A stretch of 64,000 nucleotides of DNA from Anaerolineae bacterium. GTDB lineage: Bacteria; Chloroflexota; Anaerolineae; Aggregatilineales; Phototrophicaceae. This document shows positions 1 through 8,712 of the stretch, piece by piece; the first letter of the stretch is position 1, and each line of letters begins with the position of its first letter. Below the pieces are notes generated by a model. It worked only from the letters and a program-made list of their open reading frames with translations. It did no database searches and was not told the origin of the DNA. The stretch is taken from assembly GCA_017303635.1 (NCBI GenBank), contig JAFLCG010000009.1:124001-188000 (forward strand). Direction: 5' to 3'. A program made the position numbers and the translations under genes.

Positions 1-861
1 ACGAGTCAATTCAACAACTGCATCACTTTGAGTCGTCAAGAACAGGCTATCAATTTGTAATCGACCAAATAGTGCCTGTAGATGTAAATCAAACTGGCGA
101 GCATCTTGTTCAACCTGATCACGCCAAAGTGCAGAAGCCGTATCGACCACATGAGTAACGCCCGTCTCGCTGTCCTTCAGGCGTATCAACCCAACATCCG
201 GCCAAGCGCGTTCAAGAGCATCGCGCAGAACAATAGCAATTACATCATGACGGCGGGCCAAACGGGTCAGATCTGGCTCGAGAGACTCGAGAGGCACCCA
301 GAAATCGGAGAGCAGAACAACAATTGAACGTCGTTTCAAGAGACGGCCCGCCCGCTGTAACGCACCTACCAAGTCCGTGTATCCCGCAGCGACGGCCCCT
401 TCCAGATAAAGCAGCTCACGCAGTAATCGTAACCCGTGATTACGTCCGCGCATGGGAGGGATCAGCAAATCCACTTGATGACTGAATACCAGTAAACCAA
501 CTCGATCCTGATTTCGAATTGCACTATAAGACAGCACAGCACCGACATCGACGGCCAAATCGCGTTTATGACGTTCGCGGGTACCGAAAGAAGTAGAGGG
601 ACTGGCATCCAATATCAGCAGCAGATTGAGTTCACGTTCTTCGGTAAATTGCTTCACAAAAGCTTCATCAGTGCGTGCAGTAACATTCCAGTCAATAGCC
701 CGTATATCATCACCAGGCAGGTAAGGCCGAACACTCTCGAACTCGATACCCTTACCCTTAAAGATAGCGTGGTAGGCCCCGCCAAAGTAGCTATCCACCA
801 ACCGACGGGTCTGGATTTCGAGGCGGCGGATTCGCTGTAAGCGCTCGGCATCGAGCTTCAT
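1..861 (-). CDS. DUF58 domain protein (vWA-like), partial at window edge
   Basis: The minus strand is open from an ATG at 861 to the window edge, giving 287 residues with the C-terminus missing. Residues about 35-60 contain the DUF58 hallmark region (SVRPYLPGDDIRAIDW), and residues 83-90 (ILDASPST) form the Asp-x-Ser-x-Ser metal-binding motif of a von Willebrand A-type fold. The start overlaps the stop of the upstream MoxR ATPase gene as ATGA, which implies translational coupling. Family knowledge: MoxR ATPases and DUF58 proteins are very commonly paired and are thought to act as a chaperone/remodelling pair; their substrate is generally unknown. No transmembrane segment is visible in the part present. 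Confidence 0.9.
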   Translation of the reverse strand, partial: MKLDAERLQRIRRLEIQTRRLVDSYFGGAYHAIFKGKGIEFESVRPYLPGDDIRAIDWNVTARTDEAFVKQFTEERELNLLLILDASPSTSFGTRERHKRDLAVDVGAVLSYSAIRNQDRVGLLVFSHQVDLLIPPMRGRNHGLRLLRELLYLEGAVAAGYTDLVGALQRAGRLLKRRSIVVLLSDFWVPLESLEPDLTRLARRHDVIAIVLRDALERAWPDVGLIRLKDSETGVTHVVDTASALWRDQVEQDARQFDLHLQALFGRLQIDSLFLTTQSDAVVELTR

Positions 862-1844
862 GGCACTTCCACACTCGACAGAATACGATTGATCACCTGC
901 ACGGTCGAGACATTCTCGGCTTCGGCTTCAAAGCTTAATAACAAGCGATGACGCAGAACATCCGGGGCAATCTGTTTAACATCATCGGGGGTGACATAAC
1001 CCCGTCCTCGAAGGAAAGCATGAGCGCGTGCGGCCTTCAGTAAAAAGATCGTGGCACGAGGTGAACATCCATAGGCAATGAGCGGCCGTAGATCTTTCAA
1101 GCCACTGGCAATTGGATCACGGGTTGTCATGATGATGTTCAGCACATAATCCTTAATTTTCTCATCTACATAAATGCTGGTAACAACATCACGCGCCCGG
1201 GTTATCACTTCGGTACTGAGCGACACGGGTACAGACGGCACGCTCGGCGCAGTCATTCGTTCAAGAATCAGCCGTTCTTCCGCACGATTCGGATACTCTA
1301 CCACGACCTTAAGCATAAAGCGGTCAAGCTGCGCCTCGGGTAGTGGATACGTACCGTCTTGCTCAATGGGATTCTGGGTCGCCAATACAAGGAAAGGATC
1401 TTCCAGCGGATAGGTACGGTCACCCAGCGTAACCTGGCGCTCTTCCATGGCTTCGAGTAAGGCTGATTGAACTTTGGCTGGCGCGCGGTTTATTTCATCC
1501 GCCAGAATAATGTGGTTAAAAATGGGGCCAGGGCGCGACGAAAACTCTCCAGTACGCGGATTGTAAATCTGTGTACCAATCAAGTCTGCTGGAAGTAGAT
1601 CCGGCGTGAATTGGATGCGTTGAAAACGGGCATTCAGGCATGAAGCCAGAGTCTTTACGCTAAGGGTTTTGGCAAGGCCGGGCAATCCTTCGATCAGAAT
1701 ATGCCCATTGGCTAACAAAGCCACCAGAAGACGATTGATGAGGCGGTCCTGCCCAACAATAACCTGTGAAAGCGATGTGAGAATATGCGGCACAAATTCA
1801 GCTTCGCGCCGAATACGCTCATTCAGTTGTTGCACACTGGACAT
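858..1844 (-). CDS. MoxR family AAA ATPase
   Basis: A 328-residue MoxR-type AAA+ ATPase. Walker A is GLPGLAKT near residue 55, Walker B with the DEINRAP extension lies near residue 115, and the sensor-1 region reads VLATQNPIEQDGTYPLPEAQLDRF, all typical of AAA_3 proteins. The C-terminal lid (GCSPRATIFLLKAARAHA) is present, so length and domain order are normal. I prefer the ATG at 1844 to the TTG one codon upstream. The downstream DUF58 gene overlaps by four bases. The gene is the fifth in a co-oriented run starting with a NUDIX gene at 3996. Role inferred from the family: ATP-driven maturation or remodelling of a partner, probably involving the DUF58 protein. Confidence 0.95.
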   Translation of the reverse strand: MSSVQQLNERIRREAEFVPHILTSLSQVIVGQDRLINRLLVALLANGHILIEGLPGLAKTLSVKTLASCLNARFQRIQFTPDLLPADLIGTQIYNPRTGEFSSRPGPIFNHIILADEINRAPAKVQSALLEAMEERQVTLGDRTYPLEDPFLVLATQNPIEQDGTYPLPEAQLDRFMLKVVVEYPNRAEERLILERMTAPSVPSVPVSLSTEVITRARDVVTSIYVDEKIKDYVLNIIMTTRDPIASGLKDLRPLIAYGCSPRATIFLLKAARAHAFLRGRGYVTPDDVKQIAPDVLRHRLLLSFEAEAENVSTVQVINRILSSVEVP

Positions 1845-1860
1845 CAACGATCACATCCCA

Positions 1861-2157
1861 TTATCGTGGAAACAGCATACAGAAATTCATTGCTGCAGGA
1901 TTAGCCTGACAAGCCGTGTAGGCCCAAACGCCTCCTACACAAGCTATACAGGCAAAGATCACAACCAAACAACCACACCAGGCAACCGGGCCACCCGTGA
2001 TGACCCCTTCGACCAATTGAAACAGACCCATGATCGAACCAAGAACACTACCAATGATCTGAAATCCAAAGAACAGCACCACACCTACCAAACACAGCGC
2101 GCCCAGCCCCAGAACAATAAGGATGATACTCCCGAGATCAAGACCTGCGATTTGCAT
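1861..2157 (-). CDS. small hydrophobic membrane protein, unknown function
   Basis: Encodes 98 residues if translation starts at the ATG at 2157, which has an AGGTAGG-like ribosome site just upstream; a start 27 bases earlier is open but less well supported. Two long hydrophobic stretches (about residues 8-50 and 57-80) indicate two or three membrane segments with a short polar link (FQLVEGVITGG). Several cysteines (CGC, CIAC) lie in the second hydrophobic stretch. I do not recognise a family. It sits 13 bases upstream of the MoxR gene and is probably cotranscribed with it. Confidence 0.65.
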   Translation of the reverse strand: MQIAGLDLGSIILIVLGLGALCLVGVVLFFGFQIIGSVLGSIMGLFQLVEGVITGGPVAWCGCLVVIFACIACVGGVWAYTACQANPAAMNFCMLFPR

Positions 2158-2196
2158 AACCCTACCTCTCGACAATCCATGCACTATACAAATATG

Positions 2197-2601
2197 CTAT
2201 TCACAAGCTACCTGAGCAGTCGATACCAGTGACCACTCCTTAGCATCAGACGCTCGTTCATAACACTCACAGTAGACAGCCGGTTCACCTGACCCAACCC
2301 AAGAAAGAAATCGCACATCTGTCTGCAAACATACTTGCCCAGAATCAGTCGCATGAGTCGATGGTACTGCAATTCCAAATCCGCGCTGACGAGCTTCATT
2401 CACCAACCAGACTCGAATAACTTGATCGGGTAAATTTCCAGTCATAATCGTAATCTGGCCCTGAATCAACATGATCAAAAAGAAACAAGGCAGCATGAGA
2501 AAAGCAAACCATAACGCCACCCCGCAACCGAGTATCCACCGCCGTGAGCGTCGCATCTTTTTGGCCGGAACAGCCACATAAATGGGTATAGGTTCAGACA
2601 T
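2197..2601 (-). CDS. single-pass membrane protein, unknown function
   Basis: Encodes 134 residues. A short N-terminal cytoplasmic part with basic residues (KKMRRSRR) is followed by one transmembrane helix at about residues 22-47 and an 85-residue soluble C-terminal part that contains four cysteines (CLQ, CECY, VACE). The basic residues before the helix suggest the C-terminal part is outside. The start overlaps the end of the DUF547 gene by eight bases, so the two are probably translated together. I see no recognisable domain. Confidence 0.65.
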   Translation of the reverse strand: MSEPIPIYVAVPAKKMRRSRRWILGCGVALWFAFLMLPCFFLIMLIQGQITIMTGNLPDQVIRVWLVNEARQRGFGIAVPSTHATDSGQVCLQTDVRFLSWVGSGEPAVYCECYERASDAKEWSLVSTAQVACE

Positions 2602-3481
2602 TCAAACTCCAGTTATAGGGCAAGAATCGGACTTTCAGTTTATCCAAGTTGGCTTCAAGCCATGCTTGATCGCTTTTGGATTGCAGACAGGGCAATACGT
2701 ACTGGATCAACCGCTCAGAATGACGAAGACCAAACCACTGACCACCAAAGTCGGAAGCATACCATGAAAATATACGCGAGAGCGACACCTGGCATCTTGA
2801 TCGATCAAGTTCAACAGCGCCGCTATTGATAAAATTCCGCATTGCGATGTCAAGCTGACTCTCTAGCTGATCAGAATCATAAAAATTGATTGGTGGGCAG
2901 GACTGTGCCGCGCAATTGAGGGCTGCGTGTAACCGAGGGTCAAGCAGTTCCAAGACAAACTCACGGCGAGGATCATTAGCGGCAAATACCGGTCCGGGAA
3001 CCAAAGGATGACCGCGATTGCAGCGTAAAATTCCATGTTCAATATCGTTTGCGCTAAAACGATAGCCATTTACGCAGTAAGCGGACCAGTCAAATATGCC
3101 ACCTTCCTTGTTCACAGAGTGCGGCATATGACGAGCAATGATGGCATGAATGATGAGCGCATTATAGAGATTTAGCCAGAAGGCCATCTGCTCGGCATGG
3201 TTGGACAAATTACGCAGATCAAACGATCGCAAGCCCGCGATGAGTGAACGATATGTTGCAAAGGTTGTGCTCATCTCCAATTGAATATAGTCAACACGTA
3301 AACCAGCAGTATCAATCACTTCATTTCGCAGCGTATTCATACAGCGCCGCAAAGCACGATCCAATGGCTCCGAGGCTAAACTAGCTTCTCCCTGATCGTT
3401 GAGAATCTCATCATCGCGAATCCCGTTCAAGTGGTAGTAGATGCGCCAGGGCAAAGGGCGACGATGCAGGCGCGGCATCAT
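2594..3481 (-). CDS. DUF547 domain-containing protein
   Basis: Encodes 295 residues matching the DUF547 pattern: AFWLNLYNALIIHAI near residue 125, a conserved HAALNCAAQSCPPI block with two cysteines near residue 200, and the terminal YDWSLN-like signature (here YNWSLN) at the C-terminus. There is no signal peptide, so it is probably cytoplasmic. DUF547 has no firmly assigned biochemical activity; the conserved Cys and His suggest an enzymatic fold, but that is inference. It follows the NUDIX gene by two bases and overlaps the next gene by eight, so it belongs to the same transcription unit. Confidence 0.85.
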   Translation of the reverse strand: MMPRLHRRPLPWRIYYHLNGIRDDEILNDQGEASLASEPLDRALRRCMNTLRNEVIDTAGLRVDYIQLEMSTTFATYRSLIAGLRSFDLRNLSNHAEQMAFWLNLYNALIIHAIIARHMPHSVNKEGGIFDWSAYCVNGYRFSANDIEHGILRCNRGHPLVPGPVFAANDPRREFVLELLDPRLHAALNCAAQSCPPINFYDSDQLESQLDIAMRNFINSGAVELDRSRCQVSLSRIFSWYASDFGGQWFGLRHSERLIQYVLPCLQSKSDQAWLEANLDKLKVRFLPYNWSLNV

Positions 3482-3483
3482 AT

Positions 3484-3996
3484 CTATTCCCCAGCAAAAC
3501 GCAATTGAATTTGATCCGAAGCGTCATAACTCAGATGCACGAACAACGGGGGATCATGTGGCCCCATCGCCAGGATGCGCGGCAAAATCAGCGGTATATC
3601 TTCGACCAGATCGTAATTCAAGATCTCATCCCGTGGAATCCAATGAAGAGTTCCTTCATCGCTTTCAATCGTAGTGCGCTGGTCACTGATGGCCGTGAAA
3701 ACAAATACGCCGATACCCATCTCATCACCTGCATCTACATTATAAACAGCACGCAGGCGTAAATCGCGCACTTCCAGACCCGTTTCTTCGCGGATTTCAC
3801 GGCGGGCACTCCTGAGCATATCTTCATCGCGCTCGACATGACCACCGACACCGTTGTAACGATTAGGAAATATGCGCTTGTGAGGTGACCGCTTCATAAG
3901 CAAGACATCCTCGCCATTCAATATGAAACACAGGGTTCTTGGAACCACCAACCAACGTCCCTTAACCTGACCAGATCCCTGCTCACTTGCACCCAT
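3484..3996 (-). CDS. NUDIX hydrolase (8-oxo-dGTP diphosphatase-like)
   Basis: Encodes 170 residues with one complete Nudix box near residues 51-73: G-H-V-E-R-D-E, seven residues, then REIREETGL, matching Gx5Ex7REUxEExGU. The metal-binding glutamates are intact. The preceding NGVGGH and the MKRSPHKRIFPNRYN segment resemble MutT/8-oxo-dGTP-type proteins, but the substrate cannot be read from sequence. The gene is the first of the minus-strand run down to the DUF58 gene; its start abuts the 5' leader of the divergent ACT-domain gene, so promoters for the two directions share about 80 bases. Confidence 0.88.
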   Translation of the reverse strand: MGASEQGSGQVKGRWLVVPRTLCFILNGEDVLLMKRSPHKRIFPNRYNGVGGHVERDEDMLRSARREIREETGLEVRDLRLRAVYNVDAGDEMGIGVFVFTAISDQRTTIESDEGTLHWIPRDEILNYDLVEDIPLILPRILAMGPHDPPLFVHLSYDASDQIQLRFAGE

Positions 3997-4078
3997 GATT
4001 AATCCTCATCCCGTTCAATCATTGCCCCGTTTATGTCTCCATGATACTCTACCCTATCAAACATCAGGAGCTTTTTTC

Positions 4079-4522
4079 ATGCCTGTAACCGCCCAGCAGT
4101 TATTCGCTCAATGCCAGCTTTACAGCGACCCCCGCGACTATGCCATCATTTCACTTCCGGCCCGAGCGATCATGGCTGCTGCCGGCGTTATTGCGGAATA
4201 TGGAGAGGCCTTTTCGACAGTGATCGCCGACAAAGATGAAGTCACGTTGGTTTTACTAGCGGAGGCATGGCCGGATTTTGCTGAACGGCTGCCGGGGCAT
4301 AGAGTTGCATCAGATGTGTACAGGCTGATCACTTTTGATCTCGAACTCGATATGAGTTTAGTTGGTTTCATGGCACTCGTCAGCACTGCTTTAGCCGAAG
4401 CCGGTATTTCGATTTTACCTCTGGCCGCATTTACCCGTGATCATCTATTGGTCAAGAGTGACCAGATCCAATCCGCATTGGCAACGCTGCAGCGCCTGCA
4501 AACATCCCTCCAAACATCGTAG
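4079..4522 (+). CDS. ACT domain-containing protein
   Basis: Encodes 147 residues from the ATG at 4079, supported by an AGGAG at 4066-4070; the frame stays open upstream to 3995, but that stretch overlaps the divergent NUDIX start and is poorly coding. The C-terminal half (ITFDLELDMSLVGFMALVSTALAEAGISILPLAAFTRDHLLVKSDQIQSALATL) has the alternating strand-helix pattern of an ACT_7/CASTOR-like domain, known from small amino-acid-binding regulators. No catalytic domain is attached. The ligand cannot be inferred. It precedes the small unknown gene at 4536 by 13 bases. Confidence 0.75.
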   Translation: MPVTAQQLFAQCQLYSDPRDYAIISLPARAIMAAAGVIAEYGEAFSTVIADKDEVTLVLLAEAWPDFAERLPGHRVASDVYRLITFDLELDMSLVGFMALVSTALAEAGISILPLAAFTRDHLLVKSDQIQSALATLQRLQTSLQTS

Positions 4523-4535
4523 ATGAGGTCGTCTT

Positions 4536-4892
4536 ATGGAAATTCCAATTTTCCCCTCTGACCGTATTCCTCAACCGCGTGAAAACGTCCGCATTGAGGA
4601 ACTACAGATTCAACCCTATCCAGACCGCTTTCGCGTACGCGTACATATTCGAGTTACACCATTTCTGGAACGACCTAACTTGCTCCTGGTCGCTCACAAT
4701 CAAGATGATGTCATCGTAAGTGAGTTAAACATCATCGAAACCATGCATCATGACATGGAATTTACCTTACACATTCGTAACGTGAGTGACCCGGCAGGGC
4801 TTTATACATTAACTGCCGATTTATTCTTCGAGAGTCGTAACCCACCCCACGCTCAACTCATCGAAACATTTGAAATCCCTGAAATGGTTTAA
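4536..4892 (+). CDS. small beta-rich protein of unknown function
   Basis: Encodes 118 residues with a GAGG ribosome site before the ATG. Alternating hydrophobic and polar residues throughout (FRVRVHIRVTPF, EFTLHIRNVSDPAGLYTLTADLFFES) suggest an immunoglobulin-like or FlgD-like beta-sandwich. There is no signal peptide, cysteine or membrane segment. The stop codon TAATG overlaps the start of the JAMM protease gene, so the two are translationally coupled and may interact. I do not recognise the family. Confidence 0.7.
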   Translation: MEIPIFPSDRIPQPRENVRIEELQIQPYPDRFRVRVHIRVTPFLERPNLLLVAHNQDDVIVSELNIIETMHHDMEFTLHIRNVSDPAGLYTLTADLFFESRNPPHAQLIETFEIPEMV

Positions 4893-5443
4893 TGATCATG
4901 CGCCGCCTGTGGTTGACCCATGAACTTGCCCAACTCATCGCCCAACATGGTCTTGAGGATTATCCACACGAAGCCTGTGGTTTAATTGGAGGGGTGAACG
5001 AACAAGCTCTCTCGGTTTCACGGATTAAGAATATCAGTGACAAACCGGAACATGCTTTTTTAATGGATGGTGCCGAGTTCACCAAAACCATGTTCGAGTT
5101 CAGTAAACGCGGTGAAGTGTTGATTGGCATTTACCATACTCACCCACATGGTGACCATCTGCCATCACGGACCGATGTACAAGAAGCCCAATATCCGGAT
5201 ACGGCTTATGTGGTGGTGGGACTAAAACAGCGCCAACCCAGGTTAAGCGCCTGGCAAATCCGCAACGGACTTGCTGAGCCTATCGACATCATTATCAGTG
5301 AAACGGAACCTCTACCCGCTCTACCACCAATGAGCCGTGCCCAGGTTCGAGCAAATATTATTGCGCTAGTCTTTAGCTTTATCTTTCTGATTGTGTTGGC
5401 GCTTTCCTTATTGCCACCAGCGCCGCCGATCCCAACCCGATAG
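4892..5443 (+). CDS. membrane-anchored JAMM/MPN metalloprotease (M67 family)
   Basis: Encodes 183 residues. The JAMM zinc site is complete: Glu27 in HEACGLIGG, His82-x-His84-Pro in YHTHPHGDH, then Ser92 and Asp95 in PSRTD. A single hydrophobic segment at about residues 150-173 near the C-terminus forms a tail anchor, so the catalytic domain is probably cytoplasmic. Known bacterial members cleave isopeptide bonds or C-terminal extensions of ubiquitin-like or sulfur-carrier proteins, but no beta-grasp protein is visible nearby. Neighbours are an overlapping small beta-rich protein and, nine bases downstream, a prepilin peptidase. Confidence 0.87.
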   Translation: MIMRRLWLTHELAQLIAQHGLEDYPHEACGLIGGVNEQALSVSRIKNISDKPEHAFLMDGAEFTKTMFEFSKRGEVLIGIYHTHPHGDHLPSRTDVQEAQYPDTAYVVVGLKQRQPRLSAWQIRNGLAEPIDIIISETEPLPALPPMSRAQVRANIIALVFSFIFLIVLALSLLPPAPPIPTR

Positions 5444-5452
5444 GTTATTCTG

Positions 5453-6280
5453 ATGGTGCTGCTTTATGTCCTTACCGGGCTAGTTGGTTTGATAATTGGA
5501 GGCGTCATCAATGTGCTCGCAGATGACTTGCCACATTACCGCTACCCCACCACCCCGCGCTATCCCGATGGTGCTGCGCGCCCGATCAGCGCATGGCTCG
5601 GTGTAAGTGCATTTCTGCTAGGAAAGCGCATTTCACCCAGCGGTGCACAACTAAGCTGGCGCTACCCGTTAACCGAATTGAGCACAATCCTGTTCATGTG
5701 GATTGGTCTGGCAGCTAAAGGCGACTTGACCACAATTGAACCACTGCAAATCTTTTTCTGGATGGTGTACGTCGCGATTTTAGTACTCATCACCGTTATC
5801 GACATTGAACATCGGCTCATTCTGTTCGCAGTGATAATTCCTTCATGTCTGATCGCAATTGTGGACAGCATCATTACCACGGCCAGCCCAGGATCTAACC
5901 CAAACCTGGAAAGTGCGCTCTATGGGGGTGCGCTCGGATTCGGTGTGTTTTTCATATTGTATCTCGGCGGCATACTCTACCTGTATGTAGTCAATACGTT
6001 ACAGGGGCGGAATATACAGGAAGTAGCCTTTGGGTATGGGGATGTGATGCTGGCTGCCCTGAGTGGATTGATTCTCGGTTGGCAATCCCTCGTCGTTGCC
6101 ATGTTTATCACAGTGTTTCTAGGCGCATTAGGAGCGGTAATCTGGCTCGGTTCAAGACGTCTCATGGGCCAATCCGCCAGCAAGTTCGCCGCTTTACCCT
6201 ATGGGCCTTATATTGTGGCAGGCACCTATCTACTGCTCTTCTTCAGCGAACAGGTTCGAATAGCGCTTTACGGATGGTAA
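5453..6280 (+). CDS. prepilin peptidase (A24 family)
   Basis: Encodes 275 residues with about seven hydrophobic segments. The two catalytic aspartates of A24 peptidases are present: Asp117 in VIDIEHRL and Asp197 in the FGYGD motif. The first segment resembles the GxxxNV region (GGVINVLADDLP). The N-terminal cytoplasmic loop lacks the four-cysteine cluster of classical PilD, as in many monoderm or Tad-type enzymes. Function: removal of type IV pilin-like leader peptides at the inner face of the membrane. No pilin gene is in the window. The stop is only four bases from the convergent mnmA stop. Confidence 0.88.
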   Translation: MVLLYVLTGLVGLIIGGVINVLADDLPHYRYPTTPRYPDGAARPISAWLGVSAFLLGKRISPSGAQLSWRYPLTELSTILFMWIGLAAKGDLTTIEPLQIFFWMVYVAILVLITVIDIEHRLILFAVIIPSCLIAIVDSIITTASPGSNPNLESALYGGALGFGVFFILYLGGILYLYVVNTLQGRNIQEVAFGYGDVMLAALSGLILGWQSLVVAMFITVFLGALGAVIWLGSRRLMGQSASKFAALPYGPYIVAGTYLLLFFSEQVRIALYGW

Positions 6281-6284
6281 CCAA

Positions 6285-7370
6285 TCATTCCCGCTCAATA
6301 ATCCCGCCACCCAATACCTTATCGCCATCATATACGACTGCACCCTGACCAGGCGTAATATCCCGCAAAGGGGCATCAAACTTGATATGTATACGGCTAT
6401 CTGACAAGATTTCAATCGAAGCGGGTACCGCCCCTGCCTTATAGCGGATCTTCACCTCGCCGCGAAACCGTGTTCCGGGAGGTGTACCAGCAACCCAATT
6501 CACCCGCTTAGCCGTCAGCGAAGAACGCCCCAGTTCCTCAGCAGTTCCAACAATAACGGCATTTTGTTCTGCGTTGATACCAATGACATACAGGGGCTCA
6601 ATACTATGAAGCCCCAACCCTTTGCGTTGTCCAACGGTGAAATTCACCAGGCCATTGTGCTGACCAATTTCCGTACCATCAGTGCGAATCATGGGGCCAG
6701 GCCGCATCACATCAGGAGCATGATCTGCTAAAAAGCGACGGTAGTTGTTATCCCCGATAAAACACAGATCCTGGCTGTCTTTCTTGCTGGCCGTTGGCAA
6801 CCCGAAGCGCTCGGCGATCCTCCGCACCTCAGGCTTGGCATATTCGCCAACCGGGAATAAAGCGTGAGCTAGTTGTTCCTGACCCAACACGCTCAGCACA
6901 TAGCTTTGGTCCTTATGCTCGTCCAGACCTTTCCGAAGCACGTAATACCCACCTTCATCGCGGGATACGCGAGCATAATGCCCAGTTGCCAAATAATCTG
7001 CATCGAGCGCCAGAGCATTTTGCTGAAGAAAGCTAAACCGGATCTGACGATTACATTCTATGCAGGGATTCGGAGTAACGCCCTGCCGATGCTGCTCAAT
7101 AAAGAACTGGACAATGGTTGACCGGAATACCTCTTTTGTATCCAGCACATAAAACGGAATGCCCAGTTTATCCGCAATACGGCGCGCATCGTTCATCTGG
7201 TCCGGCGTACAACAGCGGTTGTGGGTATTACCTATCGCAGTCTCCTCTGACCACAAGCGCATCATCATGCCAATGACTTCGTAACCCTGCTCCACCAGCA
7301 AGGCCGCTGCGACCGAACTATCCACACCACCGCTCATGGCAACCACAACCCGAGGCTTTGATTCGCTCAT
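6285..7370 (-). CDS. mnmA: tRNA-specific 2-thiouridylase MnmA
   Basis: Encodes 361 residues, the usual length. It has the N-terminal PP-loop AMSGGVDSS (residues 11-19), the first catalytic cysteine in NPCIECNR, the second in SQDLCFIGDNNYRRFL, and the C-terminal beta-barrel domains. The enzyme adenylates and thiolates U34 of tRNA-Lys, -Glu and -Gln in the cytoplasm, using persulfide sulfur. The start overlaps the stop of the upstream cysteine desulfurase gene as ATGA, so sulfur donor and acceptor are made together. Confidence 0.97.
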   Translation of the reverse strand: MSESKPRVVVAMSGGVDSSVAAALLVEQGYEVIGMMMRLWSEETAIGNTHNRCCTPDQMNDARRIADKLGIPFYVLDTKEVFRSTIVQFFIEQHRQGVTPNPCIECNRQIRFSFLQQNALALDADYLATGHYARVSRDEGGYYVLRKGLDEHKDQSYVLSVLGQEQLAHALFPVGEYAKPEVRRIAERFGLPTASKKDSQDLCFIGDNNYRRFLADHAPDVMRPGPMIRTDGTEIGQHNGLVNFTVGQRKGLGLHSIEPLYVIGINAEQNAVIVGTAEELGRSSLTAKRVNWVAGTPPGTRFRGEVKIRYKAGAVPASIEILSDSRIHIKFDAPLRDITPGQGAVVYDGDKVLGGGIIERE

Positions 7371-8515
7371 GCAATCACCATTCTATCCCTAACTTTACGA
7401 ACCTTTTCTACTGTGCGAACCAACGCATCAACTGCATACTCAATATCTGCCTGAGTCGTTGATAAGCCAACCGTCAGCCGCAAGCCGGTAAGCGCCTCGG
7501 TAGGCGTATAGCCCATTGCCAGCAGCACATCAGATGGCTCCGGATTACCGGTCTTACAGGCAGAGCCGCTGCTGGCCGCAACTCCAAGCAAATCGAGATG
7601 CATCAACAGGGTATTACTCTCCGCACCATCAATCACAAAGCTGGCATGAGAAGGCAGACGTTCGGTAGGATGACCAGTCAGACGAACATCGGGAATGCGA
7701 CTCAAAACACCGTCAATCAGTTCATCACGGCGGGCAGCAAGTTGCTTTACCCGGAACTCATATTCAGTGGTTGCCAGTTCTAACGCCAATGCCATTCCAA
7801 CAATTAGAGGAGTATTGTGAGTTCCTGCGCGCAAACCTCGTTCATGACTGCCCCCTGTCTGGATCGCATGAAGTTCAACACCTTTACGAGCATAGAGTAA
7901 ACCAACACCCTTAGGACCATAAAACTTGTGAGCAGAAAGACTCAACATATCCACGCCAAGTGCATTGACATCCAACGGGAGTTGTCCACCCGCTTGTACA
8001 GCATCGGTATGAAAGTAAGCACCAATTTCATGAGCAGCTTCTGCAAAACCAGCCAAATCGTGGATAGTCCCCACTTCATTATTGGCATACATCAGACTAA
8101 CTAAACGAGCAGAAGGTGTTCGCTCTACATCTTCGACAGAAGCCCTGCCCCATGAATCCACAGGCAGCCACTCAACCTCACCGATCTCCGCTGCAGTTCG
8201 CGATACTGCATGATGCTCAACTCGGGTTGTCAGTACAGGTCGCTGATCTCCAGCACGCATTGAGCCCCGCAAGGCGAGATTGTTACTTTCGGATGCGCCA
8301 CTGGTAAAGATGACCTCAGATGGCAAACAGTTGAGTACCTGCCCGATACGCTCACGAGCAGTTTCGATCGCCGACTCCGCCTGTCGACCAAATTGATGGA
8401 CAGATACTGGATTTCCAAAATGCTGGGTGAAGTAGGGAAGCATGACCTCGACCACACGAGGATCAGTCGGTGTAGTCGCAGAATGATCGAGATAAATACT
8501 ACGTGCCAGAGCCAT
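7367..8515 (-). CDS. cysteine desulfurase (IscS/NifS type)
   Basis: Encodes 382 residues, a class I cysteine desulfurase with YLDHSATTPTDPRV at the N-terminus, the PLP-binding lysine in SLSAHKFYGPKGVG, and the catalytic cysteine in SSGSACKTG. It mobilises sulfur from cysteine as an enzyme-bound persulfide. Coupling to mnmA suggests its main job here is tRNA 2-thiouridine synthesis, while the separate SufS at 58395 serves Fe-S assembly; this division is inference. It is the first gene of its two-gene operon, divergent from the FecR-like gene. Confidence 0.95.
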   Translation of the reverse strand: MALARSIYLDHSATTPTDPRVVEVMLPYFTQHFGNPVSVHQFGRQAESAIETARERIGQVLNCLPSEVIFTSGASESNNLALRGSMRAGDQRPVLTTRVEHHAVSRTAAEIGEVEWLPVDSWGRASVEDVERTPSARLVSLMYANNEVGTIHDLAGFAEAAHEIGAYFHTDAVQAGGQLPLDVNALGVDMLSLSAHKFYGPKGVGLLYARKGVELHAIQTGGSHERGLRAGTHNTPLIVGMALALELATTEYEFRVKQLAARRDELIDGVLSRIPDVRLTGHPTERLPSHASFVIDGAESNTLLMHLDLLGVAASSGSACKTGNPEPSDVLLAMGYTPTEALTGLRLTVGLSTTQADIEYAVDALVRTVEKVRKVRDRMVIA

Positions 8516-8645
8516 AGAAATTTTATTCCGTTACAACTCACATCCAAAGTGATTTTAGCAGGAAGTTCGGCACGAAATCAGGGAGAGTAGTTAAGCACAA
8601 GACATATTGAGATTTGGTCAGTGTGTTTGGTATATAGGCCCTAAG

Positions 8646-8674
8646 TTCATCACTTTAGCCGCCTGTGTTATACT
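8646..8674 (+). promoter_or_regulatory. sigma-70-like promoter
   Basis: The -10 is TATACT at 8669-8674 and the weak -35 is TTCATC at 8646-8651, with a 17-base spacer. It would start transcription near 8681, just before the FecR-like gene. Confidence 0.5.
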
Positions 8675-8712
8675 CGTCAACTCATCAGAAGATGCACGAT
8701 CAATGTTTTACA

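Noticed and set aside
1669..2232. Plus-strand frame of 187 codons
   Set aside because: Covers the MoxR start and the small membrane protein in antisense; the Thr/Asn-rich text is typical of noncoding translation.
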